Assembly (NCBI RefSeq): GCF_002934325.1
Contig: NZ_PTIV01000008.1
Coordinates: 1-64,000 of the forward strand
Direction of reading: 5' to 3'
Source of the DNA: Marinobacter persicus
GTDB taxonomy: Bacteria > Pseudomonadota > Gammaproteobacteria > Pseudomonadales > Oleiphilaceae
DNA: 64,000 nucleotides
How positions within the stretch are numbered: the stretch's first letter is position 1; every line of letters begins with the position of its first letter. Below are positions 53,090 to 62,370 of the stretch, piece after piece. A model generated the notes under the pieces. That model did not search any database and was not told where the DNA came from. It saw only the letters and a program-made list of their open reading frames with translations. The position numbers and the translations under genes are program-made.

Positions 53090-55045
53090 ATGAGTGAGCG
53101 GTCTTTATCGTCTTTGCCGCCAGTATTGGCGGGGCCAATTCTCAGGCACACTACTTCCGATAGGGTAACGATCTGGCTTGTAGGTTCCTCATCGCTGACG
53201 GTACGCATACGACTTTACCAGGAGCCGTATGATGAGCCGTGTTTTGACAGGATTCTGACGGCAGAGGAAGTCACTCGGGTTCGTTTTGGCACTTCGGCCT
53301 GGTTACACCTGATCGATCTCACTCTGGACGATGCTTTGCCTCTCAATACCCGCATTGAATATGACCTGGGTGTTTCTGACCCAGCTTCGAGCGGTCCGGA
53401 ACACCATCAAGAGTCCTGGATAGCGGATTGGGCGCCACACCTTTACATGTCGGGGAAAAGCCGGCCGGACTTTATTATCAAGGATCGGCTGGAGCGGCTT
53501 ATTCATGGATCCTGCCGCAGGCCCCATTCCTTTGCCGCTGACGGATTGGTACGAGCCGACGAGTTGCTTCAAGAGACTCAGGAGGATAGCGCCAAACGTC
53601 CGGCTTTTATGCTCATGACCGGTGATCAGATCTATGCCGACGATGTTGCAGGTCCCATGCTTCGGGCCATCCATGAGCTGATTGGCTGCCTGGGGCTTTA
53701 CGACGAAGCGCTGAACGGCAGCCTGGTCAACGACAGCAAGGAGCTGCGGGATAACCCGGATACCTATTTTCACCGCGAGAAGTTGTTGCCGGATGTCCGT
53801 AGCAATGAGGCTTTAATCGAGCGATTCTTCGGCGGGGTAAGGAAACCGGTATTCAGCACTGCCAATGCGCACAACCATCTGATCTCTCTAAGTGAAGTCA
53901 TGGCCATGTACCTTTTGGTCTGGTCGCCGGTGTGTTGGCGTCTGGTCGACATGAAGCAACCAGTTCTGAGCGCGGGGGACGCCAATACCTATCTGGAGCA
54001 GCGCGCAGCGATAGATGAGTTTGTCAGCGGCTTGCCCCGTGCTGCACGAGCACTTGCCCACATTCCGAACTATATGATTTTCGATGATCACGACATCACC
54101 GATGACTGGAACCTATCGGCACTATGGGAGACAACAACCTATGAGCACCCCTTCGCCCGTCGCATCGTGGGTAACGCGCTGATTGCCTATCTGCTGTGCC
54201 AGGGGTGGGGTAATAACCCCGACGCCTTCGATGACATCCTGCCATCCATCCAGGCGTTGTCGGAATCGGCTGGACAGGGCGCTGTTTACTGTCCGTCCCG
54301 CCAGGATGCGTTAATTGATGATCTCCTGCAGTTTGAGGGCTGGCACTACACGCTGAAGACATCGCCCATAATCGTGGTGCTGGATTCACGCACCCGCCGC
54401 TGGCGAAGCGAGCTTAATCGAGCCCGCCCATCAGGGCTGATGGATTGGGAGGCTCTGACTGAGTTTCAGCAGGAAATCATTGGCCAAAAGGCCGTGGTCG
54501 TGGTTTCTCCGGCCCCCATGTTCGGTGTGAAGCTGATTGAAACCATCCAGCAGGTGTTTACCTTCTTTGGCAAACCTCTGGTGGTTGATGCCGAAAACTG
54601 GATGGCCCATCGCGGTGCCGCCAGCGTGTTACTGAACATCTTCCGGCATTCCCGTACGCCGGAAAACTTCGTGATACTGTCCGGTGACGTTCACTATTCC
54701 TTCGCCTACGATGTGCGCCTTCGGCATCGGCCGGATCAGCCCAGAATCTGGCAGATTACCAGCAGTGGAATCAAGAACGAGTTTCCCCACACGCTTCTGG
54801 AGTGGCTGGACCGGATGAATCGATGGCTCTATGCACCCTGGTCACCACTCAATTGGTTTACCAAGCGACGGCGTATGCGCGTGACGCCCCGACTGCCAGA
54901 GGGCCGCGAAGCAGGGGAGAGGCTCTGGAACAATGCGGGTATTGGCGTGGTGGATCTGGACAGGGAAGGATCGCCGACTAACATAGAACAACTGAATTCG
55001 CGTTCGGGCGGAACACGATTCCCTCAGCCGGATTGCGACCAATGA
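53090..55045 (+). CDS. PhoD-like metallophosphatase
   Basis: A 651-residue protein related to PhoD/alkaline phosphatase D. It begins with an Fn3-like segment (about 1-110), then the phosphatase core: LMTGDQIYADDVAGPML, MIFDDHDITDDWNLS (metal ligands DDHD and D), later VILSGDVHYSFAYDV with the GDVH motif. No signal peptide is visible, unlike secreted PhoD. The ATG at 53090 follows GGGGG. It may work on phospholipids or phosphoesters inside the cell or be exported in another way. Confidence 0.85.
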   Translation: MSERSLSSLPPVLAGPILRHTTSDRVTIWLVGSSSLTVRIRLYQEPYDEPCFDRILTAEEVTRVRFGTSAWLHLIDLTLDDALPLNTRIEYDLGVSDPASSGPEHHQESWIADWAPHLYMSGKSRPDFIIKDRLERLIHGSCRRPHSFAADGLVRADELLQETQEDSAKRPAFMLMTGDQIYADDVAGPMLRAIHELIGCLGLYDEALNGSLVNDSKELRDNPDTYFHREKLLPDVRSNEALIERFFGGVRKPVFSTANAHNHLISLSEVMAMYLLVWSPVCWRLVDMKQPVLSAGDANTYLEQRAAIDEFVSGLPRAARALAHIPNYMIFDDHDITDDWNLSALWETTTYEHPFARRIVGNALIAYLLCQGWGNNPDAFDDILPSIQALSESAGQGAVYCPSRQDALIDDLLQFEGWHYTLKTSPIIVVLDSRTRRWRSELNRARPSGLMDWEALTEFQQEIIGQKAVVVVSPAPMFGVKLIETIQQVFTFFGKPLVVDAENWMAHRGAASVLLNIFRHSRTPENFVILSGDVHYSFAYDVRLRHRPDQPRIWQITSSGIKNEFPHTLLEWLDRMNRWLYAPWSPLNWFTKRRRMRVTPRLPEGREAGERLWNNAGIGVVDLDREGSPTNIEQLNSRSGGTRFPQPDCDQ

Positions 55046-55109
55046 ACCTGGAACTGGCCCTCTAAGCCGGCTATCGGGAGGATGTATTTTACAACTGCTA
55101 GTTTGGACC

Positions 55110-56120
55110 GTGGTCGCTGTCATAGGCACGGGAATCGTTTGGAAGGGCAGTGGTCTGCTGGAATCTGCCAGCGAGCGTTTGTCTCTTTATTACCGCCTGC
55201 CGGAGATCGTTCAGGGCGCGATTGTTGTGGCTATCGGTTCCAGTTTTCCAGAGCTGGCGACAGTGGTGGTATCCACGTTGGTGCATGGCGAATTCGAATT
55301 GGGCGTTGCGGCCATCGTAGGTTCAGCGTTGTTTAATATCATGGTTATACCTGCCTTGTGCGGGCTGGTTGCCAAAGATCAGTTAATGACCAATCGGGAT
55401 CTGGTTTATAAAGAAGCGCAGTTCTACATGATCGCCGTGGCCGCGCTGCTTCTGATGTTCTCGTTTGCGGTGATTTACAACCCGGTTGAAGCGGCGGGTG
55501 GAGTCCTGCGTGGTGAGCTCACCCGTTGGCTTGCGATCATGCCGCTGGCGCTTTATGGGATTTACGTATTTGTTCAGTACCAGGACACCATGGACTATCA
55601 GTCCGATGAGGACGTGTCGCACATTCGCCCCGGAAGAGAGTGGGGGCGTCTGGCTGGCGGTCTGGTGTTGATTCTAATCGGTGTCGAGGGATTGGTTAGG
55701 GCAGCCGTTAACTTTGGCGATATTCTGGGCACTCCAAGCTTCCTGTGGGGCATTACCATCGTAGCCGCAGGAACCTCGATTCCTGATGCCTTCGTATCGG
55801 TTCGCGCTGCGCGTCATGGCAGAGGCATAACCAGCACCGCTAACGTTCTGGGTAGCAACATTTTTGATTTACTCTGCTGTATCCCTATTGGCGTGCTGAT
55901 CGCCGGAAGTGCCGTCATCAATTATTCTGTCGCTGCCCCACTGATGGCTGTTCTGACCCTGGCCACACTGGCGCTGTTCCTGATGATGCGGACTGATATG
56001 ACTTTAAGCCGTAAAGAATCCTGGAGCTTGCTGGTGATGTATGGGGTGTTTGTCGTGTGGATGGGGCTGGAGTCGGTCGATCTGACCAACCTGATTGTCA
56101 ATTTTCCGCCCAGCACGTAA
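55110..56120 (+). CDS. CaCA-family sodium/calcium antiporter
   Basis: A 336-residue inner-membrane exchanger with about ten helices and the two alpha repeats: GAIVVAIGSSFPELATVVVS and GITIVAAGTSIPDAFVSVRA, with the GSxxPE/GTSxPD acidic residues intact. It exports Ca2+ in exchange for Na+ or H+. The true start may be earlier: the first helix continues upstream (LQLLVWT) and GGGAGG precedes a possible ATT or CTG start at about 55086-55095. It follows the PhoD-like gene by 64 bp. Confidence 0.88.
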   Translation: MVAVIGTGIVWKGSGLLESASERLSLYYRLPEIVQGAIVVAIGSSFPELATVVVSTLVHGEFELGVAAIVGSALFNIMVIPALCGLVAKDQLMTNRDLVYKEAQFYMIAVAALLLMFSFAVIYNPVEAAGGVLRGELTRWLAIMPLALYGIYVFVQYQDTMDYQSDEDVSHIRPGREWGRLAGGLVLILIGVEGLVRAAVNFGDILGTPSFLWGITIVAAGTSIPDAFVSVRAARHGRGITSTANVLGSNIFDLLCCIPIGVLIAGSAVINYSVAAPLMAVLTLATLALFLMMRTDMTLSRKESWSLLVMYGVFVVWMGLESVDLTNLIVNFPPST

Positions 56121-56164
56121 GGAATTCGGTGAATTCCGAGTTGCGCTAATCAACCCGCCTCGGT

Positions 56165-56239
56165 TCAGCGAAAACCAAGAAAGGAAAGGATTGCTAGAAC
56201 GATAACGACTGCGCCGACGATATAAACAATGTTGTTCAT
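56165..56239 (-). CDS. 24-residue single-helix membrane peptide
   Basis: A tiny frame of 24 codons plus stop. The peptide starts MNNIVYIVGAVVIVLAILSF and is one hydrophobic helix closed by a single arginine, so it should cross the inner membrane. The ATG at 56239 follows AAAGGTAA. It is too short for ordinary gene callers, but similar peptides occur in other proteobacteria from memory. It lies 45 bp beyond the CaCA stop, on the opposite strand. Confidence 0.6.
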   Translation of the reverse strand: MNNIVYIVGAVVIVLAILSFLGFR

Positions 56240-56550
56240 GAGAGATTACCTTTCCCAGAAACTGCAATTTTGGTTGCGCCGCGTTCCTTGCGGCGGATGA
56301 TGCAACTCCGTGTATTGGCCGCTCCATTGCCTCATCAAGGTCTAGATTGAGGTACCAGCGTTGCCTGGTCTGTACGCTGGGCCACATAGCGTAGAAAAAA
56401 TTATCGTCTTTTGAAGCGTTGGGGCTGTCTGTGCGCGAACCAAGACAGACCTGTCCAGGTGCGTTAGCGCACAGAGGCCGTTCTGTTTTTGGGGTAAGTT
56501 GGGCCAAACGAACAGGCTTCTGGCATGTTTGCGAATTTGAAGGAATACCC

Positions 56551-56595
56551 TTGACCAATACCGTCTGGTTTGTCGTGATCGGGATGCTACCCAGT
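56551..56595 (+). pseudogene. N-terminal remnant of a cation/proton antiporter
   Basis: TTG 56551, after AAGGAATACCC, encodes MTNTVWFVVIGMLP, which parallels the start of the antiporter at 39,538 (STAVWFILIGALL). After this the frame diverges into unrelated sequence. It looks like the first codons of a decayed homologous gene. The rest of 56,240-56,724 holds no other gene I can support. Confidence 0.35.
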
Positions 56596-56724
56596 CCTGA
56601 CCGGAAAGGGGGCTGCCATCAGAGGACTATTCATCGCAGAAGAGTACTGACTTCAAAGCACGGATATCGGTTGTGAGCTGTAAAGAAATGTTTAGACCGG
56701 TGGCCCGAAATAGGGATGATAGTT

Positions 56725-57858
56725 ATGACAACACCCGTCTTGCTCTACTACGACATGCGCATGCTCGGCCATAATCCACATGGATGGGATCCCGCTAACC
56801 CTGCCTGGACCGAGGCGGTCAAGGCGATGATTACGCTGCAATATCCCGGCAGCGACCTGCAAACCTACAGCCACCCGGAGCGCCCGGACCGACTGACAGC
56901 GATCGTTGACCGACTGATGCTTGAGCCAATTGAAGGGGTGCGCTGGATGCTGCCGTCGGCGGCCACCACGGCTCAAATCGAGCGGGTTCATGACAAAAAC
57001 TATGTCGCCAAAATAGAGTCTCTGGCGGGCGAATCTTGCTGGCTGGCCAAAGATACCACTGCTATCTCGCCAGGCAGTGTGGAAGCGGCCTCCCTGGCTG
57101 CAGGAGCGGGAATCAGCGCTGTGGAGGCCATCTCGGGGGGTGCCGCGCGGCGGGCATTCTGTGTTTTGCGGCCACCCGGCCATCATGCCCATTCCGACCA
57201 CGCCTCGGGCTTTTGTCTGTATAACAACATTGCGGTTACCGCTGCCCATGCGCGTGAGAGCCTTGGCTATCAGCGGGTGATGATCTGGGACTGGGATATG
57301 CACCACGGTAATGGCACGCAGGAAATCTTCTACTCCGATCCTTCCGTGCTGGTGGTTGATAGCCACTGCGCGGCGCCGTTCTATCCGGGCAGCGGGCTAC
57401 TCCATGACACCGGGGCCGGAGCAGGCGTCGGCTCTCAGCTCAACGTCCCCCTGCCTCCGGGCAGCGGAAACGCGGCACTTCTGAAGGTGTTCGACGAAGT
57501 GGTGAAGCCCGCTGCAAAGGCATTCCAGCCAGATATCCTGCTGGTTTCCTCGGGTTTCGATTGCCATTACCTCGACATGATCTGCGCCATGGATGAGACG
57601 GGCTTTGCCATTCTTACTCAGCGCATGAGTGATCTGGCCGATGAGCTGTGCGACGGCCGCCTGGTGGTTTTGCTTGAGGGCGGCTACAACGCCAAGGCAT
57701 TGGCCGATAGTGCCCATGCGGTCGTGAACGTGCTGGCGGGTATTCGGGTAAATAGCTTCAATGTTATGCCGGACGACCCGGGCTGCGCGGCCGTGGCGGA
57801 TGCGGTTCAGTTTCTGAAACGAAAGGGATCAGGTAAAGAGCCACCGCTGGAGAATTAA
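56725..57858 (+). CDS. histone deacetylase-family amidohydrolase
   Basis: A 377-residue zinc amidohydrolase of the HDAC/acetylpolyamine-deacetylase class. Motifs: RPPGHHAHSDHASGFC (catalytic His pair), WDWDMHHGNGTQ (zinc Asp191 and His193), SSGFDCHYLD (third zinc Asp) and LLEGGYN (catalytic Tyr). It could deacetylate polyamines, acetoin-type acids or proteins. The ATG at 56725 follows TAGGGA; a start three codons earlier lacks spacing. It stands alone among gene remnants. Confidence 0.92.
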   Translation: MTTPVLLYYDMRMLGHNPHGWDPANPAWTEAVKAMITLQYPGSDLQTYSHPERPDRLTAIVDRLMLEPIEGVRWMLPSAATTAQIERVHDKNYVAKIESLAGESCWLAKDTTAISPGSVEAASLAAGAGISAVEAISGGAARRAFCVLRPPGHHAHSDHASGFCLYNNIAVTAAHARESLGYQRVMIWDWDMHHGNGTQEIFYSDPSVLVVDSHCAAPFYPGSGLLHDTGAGAGVGSQLNVPLPPGSGNAALLKVFDEVVKPAAKAFQPDILLVSSGFDCHYLDMICAMDETGFAILTQRMSDLADELCDGRLVVLLEGGYNAKALADSAHAVVNVLAGIRVNSFNVMPDDPGCAAVADAVQFLKRKGSGKEPPLEN

Positions 57859-57902
57859 TGAACAACCGAGACGCTATCCGAAAACCTTGGCTTCTTTACA
57901 GT

Positions 57903-58037
57903 TTAGGGCGGAACAACTGGCTTCAGCTTTGATAAGCGACTGTCCCGAATAAACTGACCAACGACTGCACCAGGCATAGCCCCGAGCCCCACGATTGTAT
58001 AGGCAGTAATCCCCTGGGTTCGGAAACTGCCGATTTA
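57903..58037 (-). pseudogene. possible C-terminal gene remnant
   Basis: A minus-strand frame without a start codon reads about 44 residues between two stops, including TAYTIVGLGAMPGAVVGQF and a basic, proline-rich end (SKLKPVVPP). The hydrophobic/Gly pattern looks like the end of a membrane protein, but there is no start and no recognisable family. The rest of 57,859-58,105 shows nothing else. Confidence 0.2.
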
Positions 58038-58105
58038 TCTCTTGCGATAACAGTTAGTATGCTAACGTAAAGGTTGGCCTTTTAACTGTGATAGCAGGAG
58101 TCCGG

Positions 58106-59095
58106 GTGTATACGAGCATATCCAAAGTGAAAAGCCGCTCAATGGCTGCCCGTTTTCTGCTCTCGCGTGTGCAGTTGAGCGAGAGCTTAGCCATGGTAAG
58201 TCAGTCTGGCGCCAGAAACTCAAGGCTTGCAGGATTACAGGTAGCCGTGACGGCATTAGTGGTCCTTCCCCTTATCCAGGTGTCGAGTTTTTCTGACCTT
58301 ATAGGTTTTGCCTCGCTGGGCACACTGGTTGCCTTGTTCGGTCGATTTGCGCCGCCCGCCCGTCGGGGAATGACCGTGTTTCTATGTGTCCTGTGCCAGA
58401 CGTTCACCGTTTTTGGCATGTCGCTGGTTGCCTGGTTGGACGTTCCTATGGGCGGCCAACTGGCTATCCTGGCGTTGGTGTGTGGAATTTTGTTTTATAT
58501 CGTGAACGTCGCCGACTTTGGTCCACCGGGTGCGTTGATCTTTATTTTCGCGGCCAGTGTCTCCATGGGCCAAGTGGACGAATTCGCCACTGTATTGGAA
58601 CGGTCGAGTGCCACTGCGTTGGCGGCAATGCTTGCGTGGCTTCTGGTTTTGTCGACTGAGAGGTTCCGCCATGATGTAGAGGTTGGCCCAGCCTGGTTTT
58701 CAGACCGGCCGACAAGTGATCAGTTACTCGTTGTTGGCCGGATTATTCTTGGTGCGGCGGTTTCCGGGCTTGTGGCGTATTCATTTGGTGGCGATCATGC
58801 CGGTTGGGCTGCCATGGGTGCAGTGGTGGTCTTGCAGGGAAGTCATTTGCACATCAGTATGAATAGGGCTTTGCAGCGTGCGGGGGGGCAACCTGCTCGG
58901 GGCCATTTTGGTAGCTCTGGTATTGTCGACCGAACCTTCTGTGTGGACCGTTATCGTAATGGTGGCGGCGCTGTCTTTTTGCGCAGAAGTGACCATCGGT
59001 TCGAATTATGGCTTGGGGCAGGACCGGGCTCATCTTGTTACTCACCACGCAAAACGACGCAGGTTGGTTTAAGAGCCGCAAGGAAGCTGGGCTGA
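58106..59095 (+). pseudogene. FUSC-family transporter gene broken by a frameshift
   Basis: The GTG at 58106, after AGGAG, opens a membrane protein with about ten hydrophobic helices of the FUSC/aromatic-acid exporter type (ALVVLPLIQVSSFSDLIGFA, WAAMGAVVVLQGSHLHISMN). At a run of seven G (58882-58888) the frame breaks: after RALQRAG the correct continuation NLLGAILVALVLSTEPSVWT is in the +1 frame (to about 59072). A single extra G explains this. The tail after SNYGLGQ is also degenerate. It is either a pseudogene or a phase-variable gene. Confidence 0.8.
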
Positions 59096-59096
59096 T

Positions 59097-60488
59097 TCAA
59101 ATCCACCCTAGCCAGCGCCACCAAAAATAATCCAATGGAAATAGGACGGCTATGGAGAGTGCCGATAGAACAAGGCACAACCGGCCTGCGTGCCGGATTG
59201 GAATCCCTGCCAGTGGCATGGCCATCATCAAAGGAACTGACTGATAGGTAAAAACAACAGTTGAGAAGCCTAACACCTGTGTCATCAGTACCGCCTCCAA
59301 TGAAAAACCAGTCAACTCGCTAATTTGACTCCCAAGAGGCGTTAGTGTTGCGGGAATGCCAGCAAGGGTTGTCAGTATGCCTGTGAAAGTGGCGGTTAAC
59401 GACAGGACCATAAAATTGGTAAAGCGATTTTCCGGACTAAGCGGCATCCAATCGAGCGTGTGAGTACCTACTACTTGGCTGATGTTCTGATGATTGATTA
59501 GAGCAGCAATGCCTAGCAAACCACCCACCACAAGAATGGCACTCAAATTAACCTTCTGGTTAAAGCTTTGAGTGGAAATCATGCCCACGCCTGGCAGCAG
59601 CAACAGTGTAGCGGCTGCCAGGCCAATCCAGGCTACAGAGATTTGGTGGAGAGAGTCGGTCAGCCAAAGCCCCAAGGTGGCCAACATAATGGTCAAAAGT
59701 CGTATTTCCTTGCCGGAGAAGCTCGGTGGTCTGGTTTTCAACTGCTGGCGCTGAGGCTGGGCGGGATAAAACCAGAGGATCGCGGCGATCAGTAGCAGGG
59801 CTTTGAGAAAACCGAGTACCGGAAAGTGCAGCAGTAGATATTCACCAAACAATGGACTCCAGCCATAAATCTTCTCGGCAGACCCGATCATGATCATGTT
59901 TGGAATATTGGCGGGGAGAATGGCGAATGTAGGAATATGGCTGCCAAAAGCCGCTGCAAGACCCACCCCTCTTTGTCCATTGCTACCGGCTTCAAATCCA
60001 CAGTTTTCCGCGATGGCCAGGGCAATCGGAATGAACAACACAATGCGCCCCACCGAGGAAGGCATGACAAACCCCAGCAGTATGCCGATAAATACAATGC
60101 CTGTAATGAGTCTGACATAGCTGGAATCAAGATGGCCGGTTACGGTATCGGAGAGTCGCTGTGCCAGCCCGGTTTCCGTAATAGCAATGCCTATGACCAA
60201 TCCGGAAATAATCAACCAGCAGGCCGTGGATGTTAGGCCAGAGAACACAACATCGGCTGGCGCCAGGGATAGAAGCATGGCGAGCGTGAGCACAAGGAGG
60301 GCTGATACGAACTCTGGCAGAGCGCCCGTGGCAAAAAGAACCAAGCCTGAAATAACCAACAAGGCTGATAGTCGTTGGCTGCTATCAAACCACCCTGCTG
60401 CAGGTGATAGCATCAGCCCTGTACACAGCGTGGGGATCAGTATCAGGGCCAACCATTGGGGACGTGTCAGGTTAATACGAGATAGCAC
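59097..60488 (-). CDS. SLC13/DASS-type permease
   Basis: A 463-residue inner-membrane transporter with about 12 helices. Resembles the divalent anion/Na+ symporter (SLC13) or ArsB-like fold: LSLAPADVVFSGLTSTACWL, MPSSVGRIVLFIPIALAIAE and PTFAILPANIPNMIMIGSAE. These could carry dicarboxylates, sulfate or phosphate; the substrate is not clear. It is convergent with the broken FUSC gene, ending just two bases away. Confidence 0.88.
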   Translation of the reverse strand: MLSRINLTRPQWLALILIPTLCTGLMLSPAAGWFDSSQRLSALLVISGLVLFATGALPEFVSALLVLTLAMLLSLAPADVVFSGLTSTACWLIISGLVIGIAITETGLAQRLSDTVTGHLDSSYVRLITGIVFIGILLGFVMPSSVGRIVLFIPIALAIAENCGFEAGSNGQRGVGLAAAFGSHIPTFAILPANIPNMIMIGSAEKIYGWSPLFGEYLLLHFPVLGFLKALLLIAAILWFYPAQPQRQQLKTRPPSFSGKEIRLLTIMLATLGLWLTDSLHQISVAWIGLAAATLLLLPGVGMISTQSFNQKVNLSAILVVGGLLGIAALINHQNISQVVGTHTLDWMPLSPENRFTNFMVLSLTATFTGILTTLAGIPATLTPLGSQISELTGFSLEAVLMTQVLGFSTVVFTYQSVPLMMAMPLAGIPIRHAGRLCLVLSALSIAVLFPLDYFWWRWLGWI

Positions 60489-60580
60489 GAGGGGCGCATC
60501 CTTTTTACTGTGGGGTAGCCGTCCGAAGCGTTTAGTAGCTGCGCTGCATCAACTTAATATACCGGCCCGGATTAGGTGTC

Positions 60581-61168
60581 TTAGCGGATATTGTTGTGCT
60601 TTTGCGGAAACAACCAGAAAGAGAACCACTTGGTCATACGAGGCATCAGCACATAGCTCATCAGACCCATGACGACCATGGTGACCAGCATGGTTCTGAT
60701 CAATAGTGGAATTTGAGCAAGCCAGTCCCCGAATACAGCAAAAACAAGAGTGACTGCGGGATACAGGGCCAACCAACTGACAATCGTCATCTTCCATCGG
60801 GCTGGCGGCCGGACCGGGTTTTGGCCAGGCAGCGTGAACCAGGTGACAATGCCTGACAGGGTCTCCCGTTCACTCGGCTGCTCAAGCAACTCTTCGATTT
60901 TATCCAGCAGCTCTGCCCGTTCGTCGGAGTTTTCCCAGATGTTCAGGCTGTCCTTGTCGTTGAACTTGAAAACGATGCGGTATTCCGGGTCTTCCGCTGA
61001 TGAAGGACGGAACATGGTTGCACCAAGATAGCCAGGGAAGTCGGCAGCTCTTTCTGTCATCTGGCTGCTGAGCTTTTCAAATTCCTTTTCAAGTCCTTTC
61101 TTTACGCGCCTGGAGACGACTACCGTTAAGGGATCAAAACGCAGGGGCAGGGGGCTGTTTCTGGTCAT
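60581..61168 (-). CDS. ABM-domain membrane protein
   Basis: A 195-residue protein with an antibiotic-biosynthesis-monooxygenase-like (ABM) dimeric alpha/beta barrel (LTVVVSRRVKKGLEKEFEKL, FPGYLGATMFRPSS, YRIVFKFNDKDSLNIWENS), then two helices that cross the membrane (VSWLALYPAVTLVFAVFG, MLVTMVVMGLMSYVLM). This combination is common in proteobacteria and has no assigned reaction. The ATG lies 34 bp upstream of the broken chemoreceptor's end. Confidence 0.85.
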   Translation of the reverse strand: MTRNSPLPLRFDPLTVVVSRRVKKGLEKEFEKLSSQMTERAADFPGYLGATMFRPSSAEDPEYRIVFKFNDKDSLNIWENSDERAELLDKIEELLEQPSERETLSGIVTWFTLPGQNPVRPPARWKMTIVSWLALYPAVTLVFAVFGDWLAQIPLLIRTMLVTMVVMGLMSYVLMPRMTKWFSFWLFPQKHNNIR

Positions 61169-61201
61169 GGTTTGGTTCCTTTGTTGTTTTGGCGAAGAGA
61201 G

Positions 61202-61952
61202 TCAGGGTTGTTTTCCCGGCGCCAACTGCTTAATCAGGTACTTTTGACGGGTTACGTGGTAGCCAACGGATTCACCAGCCTGAACGGTCTCGGTCAGTGT
61301 TTGGGCGGTGTCGCTGGCCAGCCGATGGATATCCGCCACTTCCTCGCTGATTTGTTTCACGGTCTGGCTTTGCTGTTCCGTAGCGGCGGCAATTTGCTGG
61401 TTCAGGCCGTCGTTATCATTCAGACCGGCGACAACGGCCTGCAGGGCCTCCACGCTGACCTGCATCTGCTCGACGCTCCGGGTTGATTGCTGGGTGCGCC
61501 CGGCCAGTGATCGCACTTCATCTGCCACCACTGCAAAGCCTCGCCCGCTTTCCCCGGCCACGGGCGTGGTCAACGTTCTGGGTTCGCTGAATGGTCAGCG
61601 GGGAAGGGCGCCGGTAGATGGCCTGGTATTCAATGATATTGCCGCTGTTATCGGCAATGGGTGTCACGAAAGCATCGAGCCACAGATCTTTTCCATCGGC
61701 CGTCCGGTTACGGATCATGCCCATCCAGGATTCATGACGCCCCAGCGTTTTCCATAAATCGTTCAAAGGCCCCTTGGGCATGTCCGGATGCCGGAGTTTT
61801 TCGAACGATTGCTCTTTGAGTTTTGCTTCATTGTATCCGACCAGCTGGCAGAAGCCGTCGCTGGCGTAAGTGATCTGGCCCTGTGGGTCCGTCAGAACGA
61901 GCAGCTGTTCTGAGGCCTGTTGGCTGACTTGGAAAGATTCGTAACCGGACAT
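61202..61952 (-). pseudogene. PAS chemoreceptor with large internal deletion
   Basis: Start ATG 61952: PAS domain (LTDPQGQITYASDGFCQLVG, RHPDMPKG) of the Aer type, up to IIEYQAIYRRPSPLTIQRTQ. The frame then breaks near 61557, where one extra base separates VDHAR from the signalling-domain end (AGESGRGFAVVADEVRSLAG, then QLNQQIAAATEQQSQTVKQI). The segment between, including the membrane helices, HAMP and first half of the signalling hairpin with the conserved tip, is missing. It therefore cannot be a working receptor. The sigma-54 promoter candidate at 62,172 faces it. Confidence 0.85.
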
Positions 61953-62171
61953 GATGCCACCCTGATTTAAAAGAGAAAAAGGGGCCCGCAAGCGCCGGCC
62001 CAAAGGAGAGCCACAACGATGTGCAGATCATTGGCCCATAACAAACTGGCGGTCGGGACAGCGAGTGCCGGGTATTCGGGTGCGGTAAGCGATGCGCGGG
62101 GCGCAGGCCGAAGAAATCATCATGTTGAGTCACCGTCTTTGTTGTTTGAGTTAGCGACGGTTCTAGATAAA

Positions 62172-62185
62172 GCAGAATGTATGCC
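62172..62185 (-). promoter_or_regulatory. sigma-54 (-24/-12) promoter candidate
   Basis: On the minus strand GGCATACATTCTGC has GG, ten bases, then GC; this is the invariant spacing of the -24/-12 promoter, with GGCA matching the -24 element and CTGC the -12 element. Transcription would start near 62,160 and run into the PAS chemoreceptor remnant, leaving a 5' leader of about 200 nt. It lies 100 bp from a XylR-type site. Confidence 0.55.
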
Positions 62186-62282
62186 GATTAATTATCGAAA
62201 TACTCAAGTCATTGATTTAAAAATATAAAATATGATTTATGGAAGGTGGAGAAGAGGTTGGTGACGGTGGGGCCGTGAGAAT

Positions 62283-62304
62283 CGTTTGATCAAATGATCA
62301 AACG
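62283..62304. promoter_or_regulatory. XylR/DmpR-type upstream activating palindrome
   Basis: Perfect 10-bp arms CGTTTGATCA and TGATCAAACG are separated by AA. The core TTGATCA-N2-TGATCAA matches the consensus for DmpR/XylR-type activators (TTGATCAATTGATCAA). It lies between the gene for such an activator (62,371 on) and the sigma-54 promoter candidate, at the usual distance of about 108 bp. Confidence 0.75.
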
Positions 62305-62370
62305 CTAAAGAGGAGATGTTTATTTCATCAGGTGGCCGGCAACCTCCCTGTTGCCCTATGCCATGCCCGG

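Noticed and set aside
56419..56676. 85-residue open frame upstream of the HDAC-family gene
   Set aside because: Only the inner segment resembles a known protein start (antiporter); the rest is Arg/Cys-rich shadow sequence without a ribosome-binding site at its first codon.
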